Source: Amphritea atlantica
GTDB lineage: Bacteria > Pseudomonadota > Gammaproteobacteria > Pseudomonadales > Balneatricaceae
Assembly (NCBI RefSeq): GCF_900111095.1
Contig: NZ_FOGB01000014.1
Span: 49,027-113,026, forward strand
Direction: 5' to 3'
Length of the DNA stretch: 64,000 nucleotides
Position numbers and translations under genes: made by a program
Shown here: positions 1 to 8,868 of the stretch, piece by piece
Layout: the number at the start of each line of letters is the position of its first letter
Position numbering within the stretch: the stretch's first letter is position 1
The notes under the pieces: generated by a model
Database searches by the model: none
Told to the model about the DNA's origin: nothing
Seen by the model: only the letters and a program-made list of their open reading frames with translations

Positions 1-1
1 A

Positions 2-382
2 CTGGGTTCGCACACCCCAGCGCTGCAGCAAGCGGCAGCCCGGGCCTATCAGACCGCGTTAAAGCAGTGGCCCGACAACGCTACCGCACTGATGGGGCTG
101 GGTAATATCGACTATGCGCGGAAACATTACCGCTCGGCTGCCGATTATTTCATCCGCTATATTAACCACAGCAATACACCCGCAGCAGGCTGGAATAATC
201 TGGCTTACACGCTGATGCAAACAGGTTGCACAGCTGCCGCGATCGAATCGATCAGCTGTGCAGTGGCCATCGCACCGGATCAGCCAGCCTACCGCGACAG
301 CCTCGATGAACTCAACAACCTCAGTGCTACACAGAATAGTAAGGCTAACTGTTCACTCCCCGCCTGTATCGCGTCGAAGTAA
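2..382 (+). CDS. TPR-containing protein, C-terminal part (cut by left window edge)
   Basis: The reading frame is open from the first bases of the window, so only the C-terminal 126 or so residues are seen. They form tetratricopeptide-like helical repeats: ALMGLGNIDYARKHY is followed by GWNNLAYTLMQTG and AIESISCAVAIAPDQPAY, matching the TPR pattern of small and large residues. TPRs mediate protein-protein contacts. The layout, with a W-P-D-N-x-x-A-L-x-G-L-G-N stretch near the end, recalls the tail of PA2778-type C39-like cysteine peptidases, but the catalytic part lies outside the window, so this is only a suggestion. It converges with the GGDEF-EAL gene that ends at 445. An internal ATG at 92 is not the true start because upstream codons continue the same repeat. 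Confidence 0.75.
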   Translation: MGSHTPALQQAAARAYQTALKQWPDNATALMGLGNIDYARKHYRSAADYFIRYINHSNTPAAGWNNLAYTLMQTGCTAAAIESISCAVAIAPDQPAYRDSLDELNNLSATQNSKANCSLPACIASK

Positions 383-444
383 AAAATCCACACATGACTC
401 CCAGTCTGAGACCGGAGCGGCAACGTTAGTGAACGTCTTCTCCC

Positions 445-3400
445 TCATTCAACCTCATTGATCACCTGAGATTCTAGCCATCGAGCTGAAAATTCATTAG
501 CAGGCACCGGTCGGCCAAACAGATACCCCTGGCCAAAATCACAGCCAATATCGAGTAACATCTGTTTCTGTTCAGGCGTTTCCACACCTTCAGCAATGAC
601 TTTAATGTCCAGGGTATGCGCCATAACGATAATCGCTTCACACAGTACCAGGTCCTGAGACCCCGAAGTCAGATGGGAGACAAAACTCTGATCAATTTTA
701 AGATAGTCGATATGAAACTGTTTCAGATAAGCGAGTGAAGAATACCCGGTACCGAAATCATCAAGCGCCACCTCGATCCCCTGATCACGAAACTGCAGCA
801 GCTTATCTGCCACACCTCTGCCCGCCTCCATCAGCAAACTTTCGGTAATCTCGACACACAGGTTGGCCGCACCATTGTGCGTGAGGACATGACCAAACCA
901 GTTGGGTTTGCTGCTATTGTCATCCTGATACTGCACCGGTGAAGTATTCACACTCACCTGCAGCTCGGTATTGAACCGTGCCTGCCAGATCGTCAACTGA
1001 CGCACCACTTCAGCAAACACCCAGTTGCCAATATCCACAATCAGACCGGTCTCTTCCGCTAACGGAATAAAGTCCAGTGGTGAAACCTGTCCCCTGGGAT
1101 GATTCCATCTCAGCAACGCTTCTGCCTTGACGACACGACCATTTTGCAGATCAAGAATCGGTTGGTAATAAACCTCAAACTGCTGCAGATCGAGCGCTTC
1201 ACGCAACTCATTCAACAAACGACGGCGCTGCTGAGCCACGGCCTCCATTTCGGGGGTGAAATAGTGGAACCGGTTACGTCCCTCCTCCTTGGCTGCATAC
1301 ATGGCCTGGTCAGCATTTTTCATCAGTGCTTCCAGGGTCATCGCATCGCTGGGGTAAAGCGCAATACCGATACTCGCCGAGACAAAAGAGCGATTATCCT
1401 TAAGAATAAAAGGCTCACCCAACTGCCGTAATATATTTCCGGCTACCCGCTCAATCACAGACAGATCACCGATATTGCCCAGAATCACCAGAAACTCATC
1501 GCCCCCTAAACGGGCAACCGTATCGGTTTCCCGCACACAGGAGAGCAACCGTTTGGCAGCCCCCTGCAATAAAAGGTCACCATAGTCGTGTCCGAGTGTG
1601 TCATTCACCTCTTTAAAGCGGTCCAGGTCGATCATCATCACCGCGACCTGTTCGCCTTCCCTGTCGGCTTTTTTCATCATTTGTAACAGGCGATCTGTAA
1701 ACGTACGCCGGTTGGGAAGATGGGTCAGAGAATCGTAATGCGCCATCCGGGTCAGTTCAGCCCGGGCACGTTTCTGTTCGATCAGATTGACATCGATACA
1801 GTACATCTCCTGCCTGTCATTTTCAGAGCGTAGCATGACATGGCTGGAGAACACCGGTACCAGACTGCCATCTTTATGTTGCAACTCCAATTCAGAGGCG
1901 GGGATCTCCTGGCCCTTTTCCAGCCAGTCATGATGTAGCTGAATCACCGTCTCACGCATCGCCTGAGGGATAATTAACGCCTCAAGAGGCTGACCCAGCG
2001 CCTCTTCCCGGCTATAACCGTAGAGCGTTTCACTGGCATCATTCCAGTAGATCACCTGGCGGTTCTCGTCATACCCCTGTACTGCGATAGCCGGGAGGCT
2101 CTCGATCAGTTCGCGGAAACGAGTTTCACTCTGACGTATCAGCATATCGGCCATCTTCTGATCGGTGATATCCAGCATCAACCCACGAAGCCAGCGGGGT
2201 TTTCCATCTTCAACCACCACATTGACCATATCCCGAAGCCAGACAATATCACCATTTGCCGTCAAAAAACGGTATTCAAACTCATGATCACGATGATCAG
2301 CGACCGCTTCGTCGCAAAAGCGAATCGCCCACTCCCGATCATCAGGATGGATATGGTCTTTCCAGAAATTGGGCTTAAACCAGGTGCCGATTGGATAACC
2401 CAACACCCTGACAACATTGTCACTGATATAGGTGTAAGTATAGGTATCATGATCCGCTTCCCAGACAATACCATTGGTCGTATCGACAAGGTTTTTAAAA
2501 CGCTTTTCACTCTTGCGATGCGCCTCTTCAGAGCGATACAAACGGAAGTTCCAGTAGAGAATAAACAGCAATACCAATAAAACCAGTCCGCTGACTTTGA
2601 GTATTTTTTCCACCGCAATGCCATTCTGGGATACTGTAAGACCTGCCCAGTGCTCAAAGATCTGATTGCGTTCGTTCTCGGTGATGCTATTCAGCGCTTT
2701 CTCAATAATCCCTGACAGGATTGGATTGCCACGATAGACCCCAATGCGGAAATCACTCTGATAGTCCGTGTGGCCAGAAAAGCTCAGATTAAGTATCCCC
2801 TCCTGTTTCATTACAAACCCGGCAGCCGTCGCATCCCCCACAAAAGCAACAGCCTCCCCCTCTGCAACCATTCTGAGCGCATCCTGAATAGTGGCCGGAT
2901 TGATAATAGTGATCTCAGGGTAATCACGCCGCAGCAACTCATTGGTAAAGTGCCCCTTATGGATCGCAACCCGTTTACCTTTCAACTTGTCCAGTGTTCC
3001 GATATACCCTTTAGATTGTTCACTGATAATCACGGCTGTGCTGGAAAGGTAGGGTTGGCTGAAATCAAGATATGTCTCTCGCTCTGCCGTTTTGACCATA
3101 CAGGACATCAGATCAAACTCTCCATTCCGGGCGGCTTTTAACACCTCACCCCAGGAGTGTTTATCCGTAACGGGCACAAACGAAACACCAAGACGCTGTT
3201 CCAGCAGGGCAAAATAATCGGCTGATATACCGGTATAGTCACCGTTATTATCGACCCATTCGTAGGGGGCAAATGTGCGATCGATACCGAGTTTTAGCTG
3301 TGGGTGCTGCTGCAGCCAGGCGATCTCTGTGGCACTCAGGTTATCATCTCGCCAGGAAAATTCAGATGTGGCCGATTGCTGAGAAGATTCAGCCGCGTAC

Positions 3401-3477
3401 GCTGAACCCCATACACTTTGAACCAGGCTCATAGCCAGACTGATAAATAAGATTAGCCAGGGGGCTATTCTGAACAT
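445..3477 (-). CDS. Substrate-binding domain / PAS / GGDEF / EAL c-di-GMP signalling protein
   Basis: A 1010-residue inner-membrane protein. Residues 1-29 form a signal peptide ending near AYA. Residues 45-280 are a type 3 periplasmic solute-binding domain (LKLGIDRTFAPYEW, then DLMSCMVKTAERETYLDFS). A membrane helix lies at about 293-313, two PAS/PAC units at 325-445 and 450-570, GGDEF at 575-740 and EAL at 750-1005. The cyclase motif GGDEF (about 658) is intact, with an RETD inhibitory I-site five residues before it, and the phosphodiesterase motif AEALLRW (about 785) is intact, so both activities are possible. I chose the ATG at 3477 because GGAG precedes it at good spacing; an in-frame TTG at 3495 has poorer support. 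The periplasmic domain probably senses an amino acid or similar small solute (inference). Confidence 0.93.
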   Translation of the reverse strand: MFRIAPWLILFISLAMSLVQSVWGSAYAAESSQQSATSEFSWRDDNLSATEIAWLQQHPQLKLGIDRTFAPYEWVDNNGDYTGISADYFALLEQRLGVSFVPVTDKHSWGEVLKAARNGEFDLMSCMVKTAERETYLDFSQPYLSSTAVIISEQSKGYIGTLDKLKGKRVAIHKGHFTNELLRRDYPEITIINPATIQDALRMVAEGEAVAFVGDATAAGFVMKQEGILNLSFSGHTDYQSDFRIGVYRGNPILSGIIEKALNSITENERNQIFEHWAGLTVSQNGIAVEKILKVSGLVLLVLLFILYWNFRLYRSEEAHRKSEKRFKNLVDTTNGIVWEADHDTYTYTYISDNVVRVLGYPIGTWFKPNFWKDHIHPDDREWAIRFCDEAVADHRDHEFEYRFLTANGDIVWLRDMVNVVVEDGKPRWLRGLMLDITDQKMADMLIRQSETRFRELIESLPAIAVQGYDENRQVIYWNDASETLYGYSREEALGQPLEALIIPQAMRETVIQLHHDWLEKGQEIPASELELQHKDGSLVPVFSSHVMLRSENDRQEMYCIDVNLIEQKRARAELTRMAHYDSLTHLPNRRTFTDRLLQMMKKADREGEQVAVMMIDLDRFKEVNDTLGHDYGDLLLQGAAKRLLSCVRETDTVARLGGDEFLVILGNIGDLSVIERVAGNILRQLGEPFILKDNRSFVSASIGIALYPSDAMTLEALMKNADQAMYAAKEEGRNRFHYFTPEMEAVAQQRRRLLNELREALDLQQFEVYYQPILDLQNGRVVKAEALLRWNHPRGQVSPLDFIPLAEETGLIVDIGNWVFAEVVRQLTIWQARFNTELQVSVNTSPVQYQDDNSSKPNWFGHVLTHNGAANLCVEITESLLMEAGRGVADKLLQFRDQGIEVALDDFGTGYSSLAYLKQFHIDYLKIDQSFVSHLTSGSQDLVLCEAIIVMAHTLDIKVIAEGVETPEQKQMLLDIGCDFGQGYLFGRPVPANEFSARWLESQVINEVE

Positions 3478-3697
3478 CCATATCTCCAACAGCAAAAGCG
3501 TTCCAACCTGTAACCTGACACTCTCTATGAATCAGGTAAAGACAATCATTTAATACTCAATAGCTTAATATTTAACGGTTAAATTCCCGTTTAGCCACGT
3601 CGGGATCAGGATAGATTTTATCAACTCTAATTGCTTCCCTTCGCTTTAGCATAGATCTATTTGCCGAATAGTGGGCATTTTCAGGAGGATATATAAA

Positions 3698-3727
3698 TTA
3701 AAAGCCAGCTTTCTGGCCGGCTTTTAC
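3698..3727 (-). terminator. Rho-independent terminator after cytochrome c gene
   Basis: AAAAGCC at 3700-3706 pairs with GGCTTTT at 3719-3725, with extra pairing inside. Read on the minus strand, the stem is followed by a T-rich run and lies about 60 bases past the stop of the cytochrome gene. It is nearly symmetric but no plus-strand gene ends here. Confidence 0.7.
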
Positions 3728-3786
3728 AGGTTTTAAATATAAGCGCAAACACAAACCTTCAATCAGGTTATAAAACACCGCCGCAC

Positions 3787-4092
3787 TTACAGCCCGGAAA
3801 TATGCTCCGCAACATCCTGAATCGCAGCAGCATCGAGTTTATCAACCTGAACTTTCATCAACGCCTTCAGCGGACCGCCATAGGTACCCGCTTTATAACC
3901 ATTCAGCGCATCGACAATCTGGCTTGAAGGCCATCCCTGAATCACCTGTGATTTCCCCATAGCCGACTTTTCAGCGGATGCACCATGACATTCAACACAG
4001 GCCTGAAAAACCTCAGCGCCACCAGCATGAACGACAGGCGCGGAGAATGCCATCGCACACAGAGCCAATACAATACCACCTGTTTTTTTCAT
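3787..4092 (-). CDS. Small periplasmic class I c-type cytochrome
   Basis: A 101-residue protein with a cleavable signal peptide (MKKTGGIVLALCAMAFSAPVVHA) and one haem-binding CVECH motif at about residues 32-36. LKALMKVQ at about 77-84 carries the likely distal methionine ligand. Size and motifs fit the c553/c5-like single-haem electron carriers of the periplasm. The start is set by a strong GGGAGGGG ribosome site before the ATG at 4092. It is a single-gene unit, with a terminator downstream at about 3700 and the helicase gene oriented the same way upstream. The redox partner cannot be told from the sequence. Confidence 0.9.
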   Translation of the reverse strand: MKKTGGIVLALCAMAFSAPVVHAGGAEVFQACVECHGASAEKSAMGKSQVIQGWPSSQIVDALNGYKAGTYGGPLKALMKVQVDKLDAAAIQDVAEHISGL

Positions 4093-4298
4093 CCGGGTCC
4101 CCTCCCATAAGTTATAACTCTATATTACTAAGGGTGTTCGACGTATTACAAAGCGCTCTGTCATCACTTTGAGAGGTGCAGTTCAGGTACTGTAGCGGTA
4201 GTTAACCGATGTGGAAAAAACGGTGTTCAGATCAGGGCATTCGCTGAGGCAGAAAATCTGGCGGATTTTCAGGGTATTATTCCGGTTCTTCCGGGTGA

Positions 4299-4328
4299 AA
4301 AAAACCAGCTCTGAGCGGCTGGTTTTCT
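4299..4328 (-). terminator. Rho-independent terminator after DEAD-box helicase gene
   Basis: AAAACCAGC at 4301-4309 pairs perfectly with GCTGGTTTT at 4318-4326 around an 8-base loop. On the minus strand it is followed by a T tract, and it starts 18 bases after the helicase stop codon at 4344. Confidence 0.85.
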
Positions 4329-4343
4329 GAAGACACGCCAGGC

Positions 4344-5675
4344 TTAATCGGTTTTTCGCTTTTTCAACGGAGCCATACCATCGTCGGAGACAATCTGTCG
4401 ATTAGCAGCGCGGCGATTCTTGCGGTCCTGAGGCGCTTTAACAACCCGTTTGGGTCGTGCCTCAGTCGTTTTCTGTTGCTGCCTGGCAGGTTTTGCTGCA
4501 GGTGCCTCTTTTATCCCTTTAAAGCTTGCCGTTAAACCGGCCAGCTCACTGAACTTAACCGACTGTTGCAGAAAGCTTTCAACCCGCTTGAAGGCGTCCC
4601 AGTCTTTCGGCCCGATCAGTGACACAGCCAGACCTTTGGCTCCGGCCCGACCGGTACGGCCAATACGGTGCACATACTCTTCTGCCTGTTTAGGCATATC
4701 AAAGTTCACCACCAGCGACACCTGCAGCAGATCCAGCCCCCGGGACGCGACATCGGTGGTAATCAGCACCTGCTGCTGGCCGCGGCTGAAACTGTCCATG
4801 ATTTTATTGCGATCGCTCTGACTCATCTCACCACTGAGAGCGGCAGTTTTCAGTCCCTTGCCCGACAGCAACAGTGACAGTCGCTCAGTATCGGCACGGG
4901 TGGCGGTAAAGATAATCACCTGCTGGTAGGTTTCAGTGTCGAGAATGCGTTCTAACACAGCCTGTTTATGATCCAGATGGTCAGTGAGATAAAAGCGCTT
5001 TTCGATATCAGCGTGTTCAGCATTAGCCGCCCCGATGGCGATCCGTTTAGGCGCTTTCAACAGCGTTTTAGCCATGCTGTTGACCTCTGCGTGTTCCAGG
5101 GTAGCGGAAAACATCAGCGTCTGCCGCAGACGATGACTGGCTGTCTGATTAATCCGGTTCAGCTGATCGGCAAACCCCAGATCCAGCATCCGGTCCGCTT
5201 CATCGAGAATCAATAGTTCCAGGCCATCGAGAAACAGAGAGCGTTCATCCAGATGGTTGACCAGTCGTCCGGGAGTTGCCACCACCACATGGGGATTTTT
5301 CGCCAGCGCTTTAGCCTGATCGTTGAAGTTTTCTCCCCCCAGCACCAGCGCCACCTTAAACGGAGAGCCGCTGATCAGACTGCGCAGCTGCCCGTAGACC
5401 TGTTTAGCCAGCTCCCGGGTCGGGGCCAGAATCAGCGCCCGTGGGTCCTTTTTGCTGAGGGCTTTCTGGCGCATCAAACGTTGCATGGTCGGCAACAGAT
5501 AGGCCAGGGTTTTACCGGAGCCGGTCTTAGATGACGCGATCAGGTCATGCCCGGTGATCGCCGTTGGCACAGCCTGAGCCTGGATCTCAGTAGGCTCGGT
5601 GATCCCCTGATGCGCGAGGATAGTGCTAAGCCGGGGGTCGAGCCCCAGATCGGTAAAGTTTTCCGCGTTAGACAA
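4344..5675 (-). CDS. DEAD-box ATP-dependent RNA helicase
   Basis: A 443-residue cytoplasmic helicase with all core motifs in order: Q-motif region near residues 22-32 (ITEPTEIQAQAV), Walker A SSKTGSGKT at 48-56, PTRELAKQ, TPGR, DEAD, SAT, and the C-terminal lobe ending in HRIGRTGR. The last 60 or so residues are basic and low in complexity (PARQQQKTTEARPKR..., then PLKKRKTD), typical of RNA-binding tails in RhlE/SrmB/DbpA-type helicases. The exact subfamily is unclear; it probably acts in RNA remodelling or ribosome assembly. The start is a TTG at 5675 with GGAG six bases upstream; no better ATG precedes the conserved FTDLGLDPRL. It follows rapA on the same strand with a 56-base gap. Confidence 0.95.
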   Translation of the reverse strand: MSNAENFTDLGLDPRLSTILAHQGITEPTEIQAQAVPTAITGHDLIASSKTGSGKTLAYLLPTMQRLMRQKALSKKDPRALILAPTRELAKQVYGQLRSLISGSPFKVALVLGGENFNDQAKALAKNPHVVVATPGRLVNHLDERSLFLDGLELLILDEADRMLDLGFADQLNRINQTASHRLRQTLMFSATLEHAEVNSMAKTLLKAPKRIAIGAANAEHADIEKRFYLTDHLDHKQAVLERILDTETYQQVIIFTATRADTERLSLLLSGKGLKTAALSGEMSQSDRNKIMDSFSRGQQQVLITTDVASRGLDLLQVSLVVNFDMPKQAEEYVHRIGRTGRAGAKGLAVSLIGPKDWDAFKRVESFLQQSVKFSELAGLTASFKGIKEAPAAKPARQQQKTTEARPKRVVKAPQDRKNRRAANRQIVSDDGMAPLKKRKTD

Positions 5676-5731
5676 AGTCTGCTCCGGTTATACTGAATTC
5701 ATCGGAATATAGCTGGCAATCATAACAGAGA

Positions 5732-8605
5732 TCAGGTCGCAACAATGACCCGGATCGCATCCAGTTTCAGCGAAGCGCTCTGCAGGTGATGCTCCAGTTC
5801 TGCCCGGGTGTGCGCCAGAAAATCGATCTCTTCCTGACGAATATTCGGGTTCACCGCAGCCAGTGCGCTAAGTCGTTCCTGCTCTGCACCCAGCAACCGG
5901 GCAACATTCTCTGTGGCTTGCGCCAGCATCGCCGGTTGTTGAGTATCCGCAATTGCTTCTACTCGCTCGACCATCTGACCGATCTCACTGCGGGTATGCT
6001 TGACAATATCCACCGCCTGGCGCCGCCCCACCCGCTCTGCCAGGTTGTTGATATGGGTCTCGGTCAGTATCGCGCTGAGATCTGTGCCATTGGTATCAAC
6101 AACGATACGGCTCAGGGTCTGGGGCAGATAGCGCTGTACCTGAAGTTGTTTCGGAGCCGCACAGTGCAGCGTAAAGATCGCTTCCAACAACAGCGTACCG
6201 GGTTTCAGTGGCGGTAGTTTAATCGAGCAGACCGCCGTATTACCAAAGTCACCATTCACAACAATATCCATTGTGCCCATCACCAGCGGGTGTTCCCAGG
6301 TAAGGAACTGGATATCCTCCCGCCCCAACGCCAGCGCCCGGCTGTAGGTGGCCGTCATACCATCGGCAGGCAGACCCGGCAGGCTTTCATGATGCATATG
6401 ATCGCCCGGGCTGAGAATAATACTCTGACTGCTATGCACCTGCTGTTCAACGCCAAACTGATCAAACATCCGCTCCATATAGCTGCTCAGTTCGATACTG
6501 TTACCGGTCACCTCCATGCTTTCGGCAATAGCAGCGGCTTTCACCGGGTTACAGGAGTTTAGTTCCAGCAACTGGTCACGCCCCTGTTGCAGTTGCTCCA
6601 GCAAACGATCTGCTTCAGCACGGGTACTGCTGATCAGCTGCTCGGTGTTCGCTTCGTCATACTCCTCAAACAGTGCCGGAATCAACTGATCGAGGAACTG
6701 ATCGAACAATACCTGGCCTACCGGGCAGGCCCGTTCAAAACAGTTCAGGCCGCGATGGAACCAGTCCAGCAGGATAGCCTGTGCACTGAACTCATAATGG
6801 GGCACATGGATCTGAACATCATTGCGCTGACCAATCCGGTCAAGACGGCCGATGCGCTGTTCCAGCAGATCGGGGTTCAGCGGCAGATCAAACAGAACCA
6901 GATGACTGGCAAACTGGAAGTTACGCCCCTCACTGCCAATCTCAGAGCAGATCAGCACCTGAGCGCTCTCATCTTCATCGGCAAAGTAGGCGGCGGCACG
7001 GTCACGGTTAACCAGGCTCATCCCCTCATGGAACACCGAGGAACGAATCCCTTCATACAGACGCAGATGCTCTTCCAGCGATTTTGCAGTGTCTGCGTAG
7101 GCGCAGATCACCAGCGCTTTCTGGTCACGGTTCTGTTTCAGCCAGTCCACCAGCCACTCGACCCGGGGGTCGGCTTCCAGCCAGCGATCCGCCAGAATCA
7201 GCTCGGGATGCAGTCGCTCTTCAAGATCAGCCTGGGCCAGCAGTTGCTGTTCACTTTCAAGATAGAACTCGGGTTCCGGCAACGGATAACTGTGCAATAC
7301 CCGCTTCGGAAAACCACTGACGCCATCACGGGTATTGCGGAATAGCACCCGACCGGTGCCATGATGATCGAGCAGACTGTCCACCGCATCCTGAATCGCC
7401 TGATCAAGAGAGTCATTTTCCAGCTCATCCTGCAGCTGCTGAGCGACCTCGTCCCCCAGATAGCTGCCCAGTTGAGTAAAGACTTCAGGGGCATCTTTCA
7501 GTTGCTCACGGGCATCTTCATCCAGCAACCGGGCCACCAGCTTACTTACCGGCTGATAGCCCTCCTCTTCGGCACGGAACTGTTGCAGACTGTAATACCG
7601 ATCCGGGTCCAGCAGACGCAGCCGGGCAAAGTGACTATCAACCCCCAGCTGTTCCGGCGTAGCGGTTAACAGCAGCAACCCTTTAACTTCACGGGCCAGC
7701 GCTTCAATACAGATATATTCCGGACTGGACTCCTCTTCGGACCAGACCAGATGGTGCGCTTCATCTACCACCAGCATATCCCAGCCGGCATCCAGCGCCT
7801 GTACCAGACGGTCCGGGCTGGACTTGAGGAAGGATAAGTTACACAGCACCAGCTGTGCGGTTTCGAACGGATTAACGCCCTCGTCCGAAAGCTCCAATGC
7901 TTCACAGCGCAGCTCATCAAGAATAGTAAAACGCAGATTAAAGCGGCGCAGCATCTCCACCAGCCACTGATGTACCAGACTGTCGGGCACCACAATCAGC
8001 GCCCGGGACGCCTTACCGCTAATCAGCTGCTGATGCAGGATAAGCCCCGCTTCGATGGTTTTACCCAGACCGACTTCATCCGCCAGTAATACCCGCGGAG
8101 CAAACCGACGGGACACCTGATGAGCAATATAGAGCTGGTGAGGCAGCAGCTGCACCCGTGGCCCCAGCAGACCATAGCTTTCCGATTGCAGGTGGGCAAA
8201 CTGATTTTTGAGCGTTTCCACCCGCAACTTAAACTGACTGATCTTATCCACCTGGCCGGCAAACAGTCGGTCGTGGGGCTTGCTGAAGTGCACCGCACTG
8301 TCGAGATCTCGCTCCTCCAGCACCAGCACCTCACCTCCGTCATCCTCCACCTGATAGACCATATAGCCATTCAGTTCCTGCTGGGCGGTAATGGTGACCT
8401 TAAGGCCTGCGGCATTGCGCACCTGTTCGCCCACCGGATAGACCACACGGCTCAGCGGCGCGTTATCGATAGCGTAAGTACGCTCCTCTTCAACGGCAGG
8501 AAACAGAATTTCAACGCGGCGGTTAGATACGCTGGTTACCAACCCCAGCCCCAGATTTGATTCGGTATTACTGATCCAGCGTTGGCCGGGAATAAATTCA
8601 GACAA
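5732..8605 (-). CDS. rapA: RapA (HepA), RNA polymerase-recycling Swi2/Snf2 ATPase
   Basis: A 957-residue homologue of E. coli RapA (968 residues), which binds RNA polymerase and uses ATP to recycle post-termination complexes. Visible features are the N-terminal Tudor-like region beginning FIPGQRWISNTESNLGLG, the linker HFSKPHDRLFAGQ, Walker A ADEVGLGKTIEAG near residue 180, the Walker B VVDEAHHLVW near 280, and helicase motif VI RIGRLDRIGQ. I place the start at the TTG at 8605 (LSEFIPGQRW), with GAGAG upstream, because known RapA proteins begin a few residues before GQRW. The 21 residues encoded upstream (from 8668) show no family similarity and are cysteine- and arginine-rich. The gene is divergent from an SrmB-like helicase, with a 263-base shared upstream region. 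Confidence 0.97.
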   Translation of the reverse strand: MSEFIPGQRWISNTESNLGLGLVTSVSNRRVEILFPAVEEERTYAIDNAPLSRVVYPVGEQVRNAAGLKVTITAQQELNGYMVYQVEDDGGEVLVLEERDLDSAVHFSKPHDRLFAGQVDKISQFKLRVETLKNQFAHLQSESYGLLGPRVQLLPHQLYIAHQVSRRFAPRVLLADEVGLGKTIEAGLILHQQLISGKASRALIVVPDSLVHQWLVEMLRRFNLRFTILDELRCEALELSDEGVNPFETAQLVLCNLSFLKSSPDRLVQALDAGWDMLVVDEAHHLVWSEEESSPEYICIEALAREVKGLLLLTATPEQLGVDSHFARLRLLDPDRYYSLQQFRAEEEGYQPVSKLVARLLDEDAREQLKDAPEVFTQLGSYLGDEVAQQLQDELENDSLDQAIQDAVDSLLDHHGTGRVLFRNTRDGVSGFPKRVLHSYPLPEPEFYLESEQQLLAQADLEERLHPELILADRWLEADPRVEWLVDWLKQNRDQKALVICAYADTAKSLEEHLRLYEGIRSSVFHEGMSLVNRDRAAAYFADEDESAQVLICSEIGSEGRNFQFASHLVLFDLPLNPDLLEQRIGRLDRIGQRNDVQIHVPHYEFSAQAILLDWFHRGLNCFERACPVGQVLFDQFLDQLIPALFEEYDEANTEQLISSTRAEADRLLEQLQQGRDQLLELNSCNPVKAAAIAESMEVTGNSIELSSYMERMFDQFGVEQQVHSSQSIILSPGDHMHHESLPGLPADGMTATYSRALALGREDIQFLTWEHPLVMGTMDIVVNGDFGNTAVCSIKLPPLKPGTLLLEAIFTLHCAAPKQLQVQRYLPQTLSRIVVDTNGTDLSAILTETHINNLAERVGRRQAVDIVKHTRSEIGQMVERVEAIADTQQPAMLAQATENVARLLGAEQERLSALAAVNPNIRQEEIDFLAHTRAELEHHLQSASLKLDAIRVIVAT

Positions 8606-8868
8606 AAGACAGCTCTCAAACAGGAAACGATATAAACAACACCGTGAAACACTATAGACGATAATCAAATTTATCGCCGGAAGTAACCGGTCAGCGCGGA
8701 ATGATAGGCGTTGTGGCGGAGTACCTCAAGGCGCAATCACTCTCACCGGCTAATATAGGAAAATATTAATACAATCATCGCTATAAACAGACCAAACCAG
8801 TGTGCTGAAATATCCGCACTGGCAAAAATAATGTATGCTTGCGCCTTTAAACCTGTGAGTAATCTTCG

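Noticed and set aside
6587..7345. A 252-codon plus-strand open frame opposite rapA
   Set aside because: It lies wholly inside rapA, which has strong family identity; no ribosome site or family is seen for the opposite strand. The same holds for long opposite-strand frames at 8884-9864 and 13718-14581.
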